Assembly: GCA_003453435.1 (NCBI GenBank)
Contig: DMLH01000071.1
Span: forward strand, 1 to 12,163
Direction: 5' to 3'
DNA length: 12,163 nucleotides
DNA from: Clostridiales bacterium
GTDB taxonomy: Bacteria > Bacillota > Clostridia > Christensenellales > UBA1242
The number at the start of each line of letters is the position of its first letter. Within the stretch, counting starts at the first letter, position 1. The notes below the pieces were generated by a model, which ran no database searches, had not been told where the DNA came from, and saw only the letters and a list, made by a program, of their open reading frames with translations. A program made the translations under genes and the position numbers. Below, piece by piece: positions 5,577 to 11,536 of this stretch.

Positions 5577-5605
5577 ATCATATCAAACATAAATTATAAT
5601 GTCAA
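5577..5605 (-). promoter_or_regulatory. Promoter of the SLOG-like gene
   Basis: TTGACA (5605-5600), 17 bases, TATGAT (5582-5577) on the minus strand. It lies between the two operator copies. Confidence 0.7.
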
Positions 5606-5607
5606 AT

Positions 5608-5631
5608 ATAGGTGCAATAAATTTCACTTAT
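5608..5631. promoter_or_regulatory. Operator 2, degenerate copy of operator 1
   Basis: ATAGGTGCA, six bases, TTCACTTAT: 7 of 9 arm positions are self-complementary. It has the same length and spacer as operator 1 and starts 56 bp further on. It lies in the presumed promoter and leader region of the XRE gene. Confidence 0.6.
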
Positions 5632-5672
5632 ATTTACTGCATTTATAAAAATAATAAATGTAGGAGATTGTT

Positions 5673-5915
5673 ATGAATTTAAACAGAGCGTTTGCAATTA
5701 GAATATCTAATTTGTTAAATGAGAGAAAAATATCGAAATATAAACTTGAAAAAGAGACGGGAATTTCACATTCTGCCTTGAGATATATATTTAATGAAGT
5801 AAACACAGATGTTAGATTTTCAACAATAGTAAAAGTTTGTAATTTCTTTAATATGTCATTAGTTGAATTTTTTAACAACGATATTTTTAAAATTGAAAAC
5901 TTGGATTTTGAATAA
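5673..5915 (+). CDS. XRE-family HTH repressor
   Basis: An 80-residue single-domain Cro/CI-type DNA-binding protein. The helix-turn-helix spans about residues 20-40: ISKYKLEKETGISHSALRYI, with the typical Gly-Ile turn. The domain ends in FSTIVKVCNFFNMSLVEFFN. No effector domain is present, so sensing would need a partner or simple dosage. The start is the ATG at 5673 with AGGAGA at 5663-5668. It is divergent from the SLOG-like gene. The two 24-bp palindromes between them are the natural binding sites for such a dimer, which suggests autoregulation and control of the neighbour. A terminator follows 15 bases after the stop. Confidence 0.9.
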   Translation: MNLNRAFAIRISNLLNERKISKYKLEKETGISHSALRYIFNEVNTDVRFSTIVKVCNFFNMSLVEFFNNDIFKIENLDFE

Positions 5916-5925
5916 GATATATTTG

Positions 5926-5966
5926 CAAAAAAGAGCTTGCATGATTGAATATGCAAGCTCTTTTTG
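5926..5966. terminator. Bidirectional terminator after the XRE gene
   Basis: Perfect 12-bp arms AAGAGCTTGCAT (5931-5942) and ATGCAAGCTCTT (5951-5962), with a T-run on the plus strand and an A-run on the other side. It also ends minus-strand transcripts passing the tRNA-Gly 3' fragment. Confidence 0.9.
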
Positions 5967-5995
5967 TTTACAACCGCAAAGTTGTTAAAATATTG

Positions 5996-6015
5996 TGGAG
6001 CGAGTGATGGGAGTC
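5996..6015 (-). pseudogene. tRNA-Gly 3' fragment
   Basis: Twenty bases are identical to the 3' end of the intact tRNA-Gly (6194-6213): encoded CCA, acceptor 3' strand and half of the T-arm. Similarity stops in the T-loop. It lies 178 bases downstream of the intact gene's 3' end, in the same orientation, and is followed by a terminator. Confidence 0.85.
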
Positions 6016-6083
6016 CTCGTCAAAACTCTCGCTTTTTCTCGTGCAAATAAATTGCACAGCGTTTTTCACTCGGTTTCTCCTCT

Positions 6084-6117
6084 CTCCAAAAATTTCACGG
6101 CGTTGCTATTTTTGGAG
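6084..6117. repeat. 34-bp hairpin element shared with the 11175 locus
   Basis: Perfect 10-bp arms CTCCAAAAAT and ATTTTTGGAG around the 14-base loop TTCACGGCGTTGCT. The copy at 11175-11208 has arms CCCCAAAAAT and ATTTTTGGGG, with 12 of 14 loop bases identical. The arm change is compensated on both sides, which supports a conserved stem. Confidence 0.7.
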
Positions 6118-6124
6118 CCCTCTT

Positions 6125-6136
6125 TGGGTTCGACTC
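6125..6136 (+). repeat. Inverted T-arm copy enclosing the tRNA-Gly terminator
   Basis: TGGGTTCGACTC is a perfect 12-base inverted copy of the T-arm of tRNA-Gly (6209-6220). It lies directly beyond its terminator, as at the tRNA-Trp locus. Confidence 0.8.
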
Positions 6137-6150
6137 ATCTAGCCACATTT

Positions 6151-6178
6151 AAAAAAATAGCAATCGTATAACTGCTAT
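6151..6178 (-). terminator. Terminator of tRNA-Gly
   Basis: ATAGCA and TGCTAT arms (6157-6162, 6173-6178) followed by seven T on the minus strand, 15 bases after the tRNA 3' end. Confidence 0.8.
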
Positions 6179-6193
6179 CTTTCTATTTATAAT

Positions 6194-6267
6194 TGGAGCG
6201 AGTGATGGGAGTCGAACCCACCTCATAGGCTTGGGAAGCCCATGTACTACCGATGTACTACACCCGC
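6194..6267 (-). tRNA. tRNA-Gly (anticodon CCC)
   Basis: A 74-base cloverleaf. GCGGGTG pairs with CACTCGC (one G-T pair), discriminator T, CCA encoded. The anticodon stem TGGGC/GCCTA holds the loop TTCCCAA, giving CCC, which reads GGG. The T-arm is GTGGGTTCGACTCCCAT. No convincing promoter was found. A TATAAT one base before the tRNA would start transcription inside the gene. An extra 3' fragment lies downstream. Confidence 0.95.
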
Positions 6268-6281
6268 ATTATATGGTTGAG

Positions 6282-6379
6282 ATGTTTTGTAAGATAGACA
6301 AGAAGCAGAACTCAACGTGACAATATAAAAGTGTCAATTTGAGCCCAACTGGTTTCTTGACTTACAAGAATCTTAACAT
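6282..6379. repeat. 98-bp imperfect palindrome between tRNA-Gly and dut
   Basis: The two halves pair in blocks: ATGTT/AACAT, TTGTAAG/CTTACAA, CAAGAA/TTCTTG, CTCAA/TTGAG and, at the apex, TGACA/TGTCA around a 9-base loop. Small offsets separate the blocks. It fills almost the whole space between the tRNA and dut. It could be a decayed miniature inverted-repeat element or a structured RNA. Confidence 0.55.
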
Positions 6380-6380
6380 A

Positions 6381-6836
6381 TTATTTTTTTACGGTGCTAC
6401 CAAAACCGCCCACGCGCTCGGCTGTAATCTGCTCTTCATTATCAACGGTTAAATACTTAATGAAAATGCCTTGGCCAATTTTGTCACCAGCCTTAATTTG
6501 ATAAGGCTCATCACTAAAATTGTACAATCTAAAACCTAAATTACCATCATTTGAAATATTGCCATAGTAGTCACAATCTATAACACCTAAGGTGTTTGCA
6601 AGCATTATGCCATGTTTGCCCATACCGCTAGTTACGCAAAGCAACAAAACTTCGTCTGCCTCAAACTGCGCTTTTACATTTGTCCAAATCATCTGCATAG
6701 ACTTTGGTTCTACCACAACATCAATTGGGCTATAAATATCATAACCCGCACTGTGCTTTGTTGCCCTTTGTGGCATTTTATTTGGAACAATTCCATATTG
6801 AATTGCGTTTGGGCAAACAACTTCAAATTTCCTCAT
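6381..6836 (-). CDS. dut: dUTP diphosphatase (dUTPase)
   Basis: Trimeric dUTPase that hydrolyses dUTP to dUMP and pyrophosphate, keeping uracil out of DNA and supplying dTMP synthesis; 151 residues, the usual length. All five family motifs are visible: AGYDIYSP (1), TSGMGKHGI (2, where RSGxAxKHG is usual, so Thr replaces Arg), GVIDCDYYGNI (3, with the Asp that activates water), GDKIGQGIF (4), and ERVGGFGSTVKK (5, glycine-rich C-terminal arm). The start ATG at 6836 has no Shine-Dalgarno sequence, and TATAAT ends seven bases before it, so the mRNA is predicted to be leaderless. No other start fits motif spacing better. Confidence 0.95.
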   Translation of the reverse strand: MRKFEVVCPNAIQYGIVPNKMPQRATKHSAGYDIYSPIDVVVEPKSMQMIWTNVKAQFEADEVLLLCVTSGMGKHGIMLANTLGVIDCDYYGNISNDGNLGFRLYNFSDEPYQIKAGDKIGQGIFIKYLTVDNEEQITAERVGGFGSTVKK

Positions 6837-6842
6837 ATTTAT

Positions 6843-6871
6843 ATTATATCATAATTTACATTGTTTCACAA
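6843..6871 (-). promoter_or_regulatory. Promoter of dut, predicted leaderless start
   Basis: TTGTGA (6871-6866), 17 bases, TATAAT (6848-6843) preceded by TGA, an extended -10. Six bases separate TATAAT from the ATG. Confidence 0.65.
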
Positions 6872-6916
6872 ATATTCAACAACTATTTGATATACTTTTT
6901 AAAATTGCTATACATG

Positions 6917-6940
6917 AAAAAACCGCATTTGCGGTTTTTT
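6917..6940. terminator. Terminator of the RNase R-like gene
   Basis: Perfect 11-bp arms AAAAAACCGCA and TGCGGTTTTTT with a 2-base centre. The distal arm overlaps the stop codon of the RNase R-like gene. It works in both directions by symmetry. Confidence 0.85.
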
Positions 6941-8957
6941 ACTTTATCTTTTCCATTGAACAACTTTCTGTTTCACTCATTTGCTTTTCATAATTATTGT
7001 TTCCAAAAATTGTTACAGTTTCAAAATCTACATTGTTAATTTTGAAATTTATTGTTTCACCGAGCGTATATTTATTACTTTTGCCAACCAAACTCATATT
7101 GTCTTTTGAAATTTTAAAGCCATCGCCAGCGTCATCTTTAAGATTTGATGTGGAAATTAAAACAGGAACTGTTCCGTTTGAAGTTATAACATTGATAAAT
7201 GAATTATTTATTTGTTCAATATATCCTTCAAGTATTTCACCTTTATGTTCATTTGCCCACATACAAGCGAGATATTTATCACTTTTTGCCTCTGCATCAT
7301 CTGCTTTCTTTTCTTGAATATTATAATATTCTGCAAAAAGATTTAAAAATTTATCGGTATAAAGTGACTTTTGATTTAACATACAACATTTTAATTGACG
7401 TTGATTAACAAGGTCACTTCCTCTTCTTATAACAGAAGTTAAAAACATATAACCCCAATCACCTTTATCTATTCCAATTCCAAAATGTGAAATATCTACG
7501 GGTGAAGCCACTGTTTTAGCTCTTGTCAAAGTTTTTACAGTTTCAATCATCAAATAATGTCTTGCTGGGTGTTTTTTTATAACTTCAATTAAACCTTGAA
7601 AACTCTTTGTTGAGTTTTGTAAGTTATAATCTATATTAAACTGTTTAAGTTTCTTAACCAAAGCATTAAATCTTTCTTGCGTTGGTTTTTCGTGAATTCT
7701 GTAAAGCCCCTTAAGACTATGTTCTTTAAAATATTTTGCACCTAATATATCTTTAAGCATCATTCTATATTTTACGACATTATGTGAATACTCACTGTTA
7801 GAAAGGGATATATCTTCAACTTTAGTTCCATCTGCACTAAATCTATACTGTGGTTCATAATCATCAAATTCCAGCATACCACTAAACATTTCTTCAAGAA
7901 CTTTTGTGTTTTTGTACATAAAGTCAAGATACTTTTTTGTCTTTTTGTTTATTTCATCAAAACCATCTTGACACAAATGTGTCTTTTCTGCTTCTTCATA
8001 AGTATAAGCTTTTTTAACTTTTATAACTGCAAGTTGAAATTTTTCATTAGTAATTGTTTTGCGATCATAATCAATATCGCAACTTGCAACAACTGCAAGA
8101 CGTGATTCATTTTCGTTAAGAGAACATATTCCATTGCAAATTTCTGGTGGAAACATTGGACAAACTCCGGCACCAAGATATGCATCAATAGCACGTCTTA
8201 AACCTTCTTTGTCTAATTCAGAACCAGGTTTAATATAATGAGAAACATCTGCAATAGCAATATATGTTCTAAAACCGTTTTTGATTGGCTCGTCATAAAT
8301 TCCGTCATCTTTATTTCGACAATCAATAGGATCAATTGTGATAATTGGCAAATGTTCCAAGTCGTTTCTGCCTTCTCTATCTTTTTCTGTCACATATTGT
8401 GGAATATTTCTTGCTTCTTCAAGCACTTTTTCTGAAAACTTAGTTGTAAATCCATATTTGTGTGCAATAGCATTAATTTCAGAAATTGGGTCATCTGCCA
8501 ATCCAAAAATGTTTTGAACTTCACCAAATAACTCTTTTTGTTTACCAACTACTTTAACAACACAGGTTTTGCCAACACTATTTTTAATTTTTTCTGTTAG
8601 CTCAACTTTGCAAAGTGGCAAACGTCTATCTCTTAACTTAACAACAATTTCTCCACTTTCTAGTTTTACAAAAGTACCAAGCAAAAGCTCGTCTTTAATT
8701 TCAGTTTTAGTTCTTGTGTGATGTACTTTTTGTTGTTCATTTGCTTGCACAGTTTCTGTAAATATATCTTGCGATTTAACAATTTTTCTATTTTCTATAT
8801 CAATAAGTTTTTTTACTTGCAAAACTTTGAGTTGTTTTTCAATCTCTTTTGCTTTTAAACCAAAAATTGTGCAAAGCTTATTCTTTACAAAATTATATTC
8901 TTTGTCAAACAAATTCTCTTTTTCTATGGTTACAAATATTTGATTTTCTAACTTCAT
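6939..8957 (-). CDS. rnr: RNase II/R family 3'-5' exoribonuclease
   Basis: Processive RNA degradation enzyme; 672 residues from the chosen start, slightly short for RNase R. The order is an N-terminal helical region, an OB cold-shock-like segment (about 93-150), the RNB catalytic domain (about 195-520) and a C-terminal S1 domain. The RNB domain contains TIDPIDCRNKDDG, where the family has TIDGxDAxDFDDA. Asp209, Asp217 and Asp218 are kept, but the third catalytic Asp is Asn215. Other motifs are IADVSHYI, PMFPPEICNGICSLN and TSVIRRGSDL, the last with the paired Arg residues. I start at the ATG at 8957, which has GGGGAA upstream. The upstream ATG at 8975 precedes the expected transcription start. 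The gene symbol is by family; RNase R versus an RNase II-like paralogue is not certain. Confidence 0.88.
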   Translation of the reverse strand: MKLENQIFVTIEKENLFDKEYNFVKNKLCTIFGLKAKEIEKQLKVLQVKKLIDIENRKIVKSQDIFTETVQANEQQKVHHTRTKTEIKDELLLGTFVKLESGEIVVKLRDRRLPLCKVELTEKIKNSVGKTCVVKVVGKQKELFGEVQNIFGLADDPISEINAIAHKYGFTTKFSEKVLEEARNIPQYVTEKDREGRNDLEHLPIITIDPIDCRNKDDGIYDEPIKNGFRTYIAIADVSHYIKPGSELDKEGLRRAIDAYLGAGVCPMFPPEICNGICSLNENESRLAVVASCDIDYDRKTITNEKFQLAVIKVKKAYTYEEAEKTHLCQDGFDEINKKTKKYLDFMYKNTKVLEEMFSGMLEFDDYEPQYRFSADGTKVEDISLSNSEYSHNVVKYRMMLKDILGAKYFKEHSLKGLYRIHEKPTQERFNALVKKLKQFNIDYNLQNSTKSFQGLIEVIKKHPARHYLMIETVKTLTRAKTVASPVDISHFGIGIDKGDWGYMFLTSVIRRGSDLVNQRQLKCCMLNQKSLYTDKFLNLFAEYYNIQEKKADDAEAKSDKYLACMWANEHKGEILEGYIEQINNSFINVITSNGTVPVLISTSNLKDDAGDGFKISKDNMSLVGKSNKYTLGETINFKINNVDFETVTIFGNNNYEKQMSETESCSMEKIK

Positions 8958-8977
8958 ATATTCCCCAACACTCATAT

Positions 8978-9004
8978 ATTATCATATATAAATGCTTTTT
9001 GCAA
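8978..9004 (-). promoter_or_regulatory. Candidate promoter of the RNase R-like gene
   Basis: TTGCAA (9004-8999) and GATAAT (8983-8978) with a 15-base spacer on the minus strand. Transcription would begin near 8971, downstream of the ATG at 8975, which supports the ATG at 8957 as the real start. Confidence 0.4.
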
Positions 9005-9067
9005 TAGCTAAATTAAAAATTTAATGTTAACTTACATTATTATGCTTGCAAAATTTTTATTAAAAAC

Positions 9068-9096
9068 TTCAAATTTTTGTTTTTGTGTAGTATAAT
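9068..9096 (+). promoter_or_regulatory. Promoter of the C39-like gene, predicted leaderless start
   Basis: TTCAAA (9068-9073), 17 bases, TATAAT (9091-9096). Six bases separate TATAAT from the ATG, and there is no Shine-Dalgarno sequence. Confidence 0.6.
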
Positions 9097-9102
9097 TATA
9101 AC

Positions 9103-9726
9103 ATGGAAAGCAAAAGAAAAAAGAAAAAAACATTTTTAAAGGTTATTTCAATAATATTTATTATTATATTAAGTTTGATAGCAATTTCACACACTGTTAT
9201 TTTGGTGAAAGCATACGATAATTACAATAAAAATGTAGAAATTTGGAAAGAATATAACTATGATGGCATAATACACGACCAGTGGGATTTTGAAAAATTG
9301 CATTATGGCTTTGGTGATGTTGGTGCAAATGGTTGCGGTGCTGTTTCCGTATACAATATTTTAAAGTTGGAAGGCAGAGATGCAGATTTTCCAAAAATAA
9401 TTAAACAATTTGACCTTGTGGGCGAAAATGTTTTTGGTATTGGCGGAAGTAAACCATCGCGAGTTATTAGAGTTTTAAAAAGTTATGGATTTAATGTTTC
9501 ATACACAATAAAGCAAAGCAAATTTGAAGAAATGGCAAAAAACAGCAAATATAGTATTTTTGTTTATTTTGGTATAAATGGTTTAACACCGTTTGGCCAC
9601 TATCAATTGTTTTATGGATTTGATGGTGAAAAATTTACCACAATAAACATAAGTGGTAAATACACCTTTGAGGAAATTATAAATGAGCCAAATACATTTT
9701 TCAGAATGATGATTTGTGTAAATTAA
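9103..9726 (+). CDS. Membrane-anchored C39-like cysteine-peptidase-fold protein
   Basis: 207 residues. A basic N-terminus (KRKKKK) and one hydrophobic segment (about 11-35) indicate a signal anchor with the rest outside the cell; there is no lipobox. The outer domain resembles peptidase C39/C39-like proteins. GANGCGAVSVYNIL carries the candidate nucleophile Cys78 before a helix. GHYQLFYGFDGEKF carries the candidate His166. The expected third residue is at TINISG, where Asn182 stands in place of the Asp often found, although Asn is used in papain-like enzymes. The region FGIGGSKPSRVIRVLKSYG fits the middle helices of this fold. It is a single gene between divergent and convergent neighbours, with no bacteriocin or transporter gene nearby. 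The substrate is unknown, and it could be a non-catalytic member. Confidence 0.65.
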   Translation: MESKRKKKKTFLKVISIIFIIILSLIAISHTVILVKAYDNYNKNVEIWKEYNYDGIIHDQWDFEKLHYGFGDVGANGCGAVSVYNILKLEGRDADFPKIIKQFDLVGENVFGIGGSKPSRVIRVLKSYGFNVSYTIKQSKFEEMAKNSKYSIFVYFGINGLTPFGHYQLFYGFDGEKFTTINISGKYTFEEIINEPNTFFRMMICVN

Positions 9727-9767
9727 AATTTGATTAAAACTCTTTTGATTGTGTGTTTTAATATAAC

Positions 9768-9801
9768 AAAAAAACCTTTAAGTTTCATTAAAGGTTTTTT
9801 T
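9768..9801. terminator. Bidirectional terminator between convergent genes
   Basis: AAACCTTTAA and TTAAAGGTTT arms with an A-run before and a T-run after. It serves the C39-like gene and the convergent NrnA-like gene, whose stop is 14 bases away. Confidence 0.9.
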
Positions 9802-9814
9802 ATTGATAAAGTTA

Positions 9815-10882
9815 TTATTGATTAGAGTTATCTGCAGGTGTTTCAGCAAACAAAGCGGAGATATCATCTGTTTTATCCACTGTTTTTGAAAGCTCATCAT
9901 TGCAAAGCGATATAAGTTTTGCTTTTATATCTGTTAAATTATCCTCCGGCTTTGTTTCAAATGCTGCAACTTTGGTATGACCACCGCCACCCATTGCCTT
10001 TGCAATTTGCCCAACATTTATGTTTTCATTTTTGCTTCGTAAACTAACGTAGTATGTATTATCTTCTTTTTTAATAAAAATTACGCCAACCTCTACACCT
10101 TGAGTGTTGATAGTGTGGTCAACAATTCCAATTGTATCTGCACGGGTTGTTTTTGTTTCATCAAAATCCTGTTTGGTTAATTTCATAATTGCAATTTTTT
10201 CATTACTAGCATATGTAATGCTATCAAGTGCCCTAGAAAGCAGTGCATTTTGTTCCTTGGTGTTGCTTTTAAAATAATGATTTCTTATCTGTTCCAAATT
10301 AAGTCCATAGTCAGTAGCAGTTTTTATAATTGCATCAACAACATTGTAAGTTTTTTCGCCAACATTTTGAGTTAAATTATTGGTATCTGTAATTATTCCA
10401 GAATAAATAACTCCCAAAGTTTGTGCAGTGCAAGTTAATTTGTTTAGTTTAATAAAAATTAAATAAATCATTTCACAAGTACTGCTACACATTGGTGAAA
10501 CAATGTTATTTAATGCAAATTTTGTGTTAGTTGCATGGTGGTCTATACTTAATGTGTTTTTCTTGTTTTTAAACTGCTTTTCATAACACCCTAGCATTTT
10601 TACACTGGCACAATCAAGTGCAATAGATAAATCATACCTTTTATAACTTTGATGATTTATATTTTCATTTTTAATTAAATCTTCGTCTTTTTTGTTAAAA
10701 GTTTGAGTGTCAGTAAAAATATCTATTATAATTTTTTTATTTTCTTCTTCAAAATTTTCTTTAATAATTCGCCTTAGGGCAATACTAGAAGCAAGCGCAT
10801 CTGTATCTGCGTTTTTATGTGTAAATATAGCGATTTTTCTTGCATTTTTAATTTGCAAAAAACAATTTAATTCCGATTTCAT
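9815..10882 (-). CDS. nrnA: NrnA-like DHH/DHHA1 phosphoesterase
   Basis: A manganese-dependent DHH-family enzyme. Bacterial NrnA degrades short RNA oligonucleotides to mononucleotides and dephosphorylates pAp. The N-terminal DHH domain shows motif I THKNADTDALASS (21-33), motif II in SIALDCASVKMLG, the DHH triad in SIDHHATNTKF, and motif IV in SGIITDTNNLT. The C-terminal DHHA1 domain ends in VGQIAKAMGGGGHTKVAAFE with the GGGH substrate loop. Length 355 is slightly above the usual 310-330 because of an acidic, poorly conserved tail (TVDKTDDISALFAE onward). The start is the ATG at 10882, with GAGGA five bases upstream. With the RNase R-like exonuclease nearby, it could complete RNA turnover to mononucleotides. 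Confidence 0.88.
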   Translation of the reverse strand: MKSELNCFLQIKNARKIAIFTHKNADTDALASSIALRRIIKENFEEENKKIIIDIFTDTQTFNKKDEDLIKNENINHQSYKRYDLSIALDCASVKMLGCYEKQFKNKKNTLSIDHHATNTKFALNNIVSPMCSSTCEMIYLIFIKLNKLTCTAQTLGVIYSGIITDTNNLTQNVGEKTYNVVDAIIKTATDYGLNLEQIRNHYFKSNTKEQNALLSRALDSITYASNEKIAIMKLTKQDFDETKTTRADTIGIVDHTINTQGVEVGVIFIKKEDNTYYVSLRSKNENINVGQIAKAMGGGGHTKVAAFETKPEDNLTDIKAKLISLCNDELSKTVDKTDDISALFAETPADNSNQ

Positions 10883-10924
10883 AAATCCTCTAAATGTAAA
10901 GTCTACTTACTAAAAAGCCATATA

Positions 10925-10953
10925 TATTTACCACATTCGCACAAAAAAGTCAA
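10925..10953 (-). promoter_or_regulatory. Candidate promoter of the NrnA-like gene
   Basis: TTGACT (10953-10948), 17 bases, TAAATA (10930-10925) on the minus strand, about 40 bases before the start codon. Confidence 0.5.
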
Positions 10954-11035
10954 ACAACTGCGATATTTGTTGAAATGTTGTTGTAAAACATTGCTATTTT
11001 TGGGGTCCCCCCATCTTGAACCAAAGGCTTTAAAT

Positions 11036-11104
11036 AAAAAAACTACCACTTACTTTTATGATAGTTTTACTTTGGTGCACCCTAAGAGGCTCGAACTCCT
11101 AGCC
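11036..11104 (-). repeat. 69-bp direct repeat, copy 1
   Basis: Identical over 69 bases to 11237-11305. On the minus strand it contains a tRNA 3' end with encoded CCA (11104-11073), then a terminator hairpin with arms AAAACTATCA and TGGTAGTTTT (one G-U pair) and a T-run. Weaker similarity extends further on the far side: both copies are preceded on the plus strand by GAACCAAAGGCT and TTGCTATTTTTGGGG. Confidence 0.9.
11073..11104 (-). pseudogene. Orphan tRNA 3' end, copy 1 (probably tRNA-Arg)
   Basis: Minus-strand T-arm AGGAGTTCGAGCCTCTT, acceptor 3' strand AGGGTGC, discriminator A, CCA. The matching 5' strand would be GCACCCT, common in bacterial tRNA-Arg, but no body is attached: upstream sequence is unrelated. 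The isoacceptor is a guess from the acceptor stem. Confidence 0.65.
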
Positions 11105-11174
11105 GGCTTCGTTATTGTTTATTCTGTCTCGTTTTCTAGAAGAAAACTCCGCTTTTCACAAAAATAACTTCGCT

Positions 11175-11208
11175 CCCCAAAAATTTCACTTCGTTGCTAT
11201 TTTTGGGG
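11175..11208. repeat. 34-bp hairpin element, second copy
   Basis: Arms CCCCAAAAAT and ATTTTTGGGG around the loop TTCACTTCGTTGCT; the counterpart of 6084-6117 at the tRNA-Gly locus. A half copy (TTGCTATTTTTGGGG, 10991-11005) lacks the first arm. The stretch between here and 11104 is otherwise gene-free. It contains several short motifs of the kind GCGAAG, GCGGAG and ACGAAG on the minus strand, set about 20 bases apart. Confidence 0.65.
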
Positions 11209-11236
11209 TACCCCATTTGAACCAAAGGCTAACAAC

Positions 11237-11305
11237 AAAAAAACTACCACTTACTTTTATGATAGTTTTACTTTGGTGCACCCTAAGAGGCTCGAACTCC
11301 TAGCC
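11237..11305 (-). repeat. 69-bp direct repeat, copy 2
   Basis: Identical to 11036-11104, displaced by 201 bases. It has the same content: tRNA 3' end, then terminator, on the minus strand. Confidence 0.9.
11274..11305 (-). pseudogene. Orphan tRNA 3' end, copy 2 (probably tRNA-Arg)
   Basis: Sequence-identical to copy 1. Upstream on the minus strand the sequence changes to the 12-bp repeat arm and then to unrelated DNA, so no D-arm or anticodon arm is present. Confidence 0.65.
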
Positions 11306-11333
11306 TTTGGTTCCGCAGCGACCATTCAAAAGT

Positions 11334-11354
11334 GCCGATTTTTCGGGCTTTTTT
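11334..11354 (+). terminator. Short hairpin with T-run on the plus strand
   Basis: GCC-GA and TC-GGGC arms with a small loop, followed by six T on the plus strand. No plus-strand gene precedes it, so its role is unclear. Confidence 0.4.
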
Positions 11355-11388
11355 ATCATTTTTTGATATAAAATATCATATTAAAAAT

Positions 11389-11420
11389 TGCTAGAAACCT
11401 TGAAATTTCTAGCATTTTTT
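11389..11420. terminator. Terminator-like palindrome
   Basis: TGCTAGAAA (11389-11397) and TTTCTAGCA (11406-11414), perfect 9-bp arms with T-runs on both sides (six T on plus, five on minus). It may be a second barrier after the sirtuin gene. Confidence 0.7.
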
Positions 11421-11490
11421 AACTTCACAAAAACAATACAACACCAAACAAACAATATACAATTTCAAACACTAAAAAATGGCACTTTCG

Positions 11491-11517
11491 CAAAAATCTT
11501 GCATTTTTCTTGCAAGA
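11491..11517 (-). terminator. Terminator of the sirtuin gene
   Basis: TCTTGCA and TGCAAGA arms around a seven-base loop, followed by five T on the minus strand, starting 20 bases after the stop codon. Confidence 0.7.
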
Positions 11518-11536
11518 ATTCGTGACATTGGCAAAA

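Larger units (their letters stand above)
11219..11313. repeat. 12-bp inverted repeat enclosing orphan tRNA end and terminator
   Basis: GAACCAAAGGCT (11219-11230) and AGCCTTTGGTTC (11302-11313) are perfectly complementary and enclose the second 69-bp copy. The same left arm exists before copy 1 (11018-11029), but its right partner is missing there. Confidence 0.75.

Noticed and set aside
6268..6273. TATAAT directly before tRNA-Gly as its promoter
   Set aside because: Only one base separates it from the mature 5' end, so transcription would start inside the tRNA. There is no -35 box at the right distance.
10967..11303. Possible CRISPR array or coding repeat
   Set aside because: There are only two repeat units, 69 bp long, and their content is a tRNA end plus a terminator. 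Open frames here are translations of that repeat.
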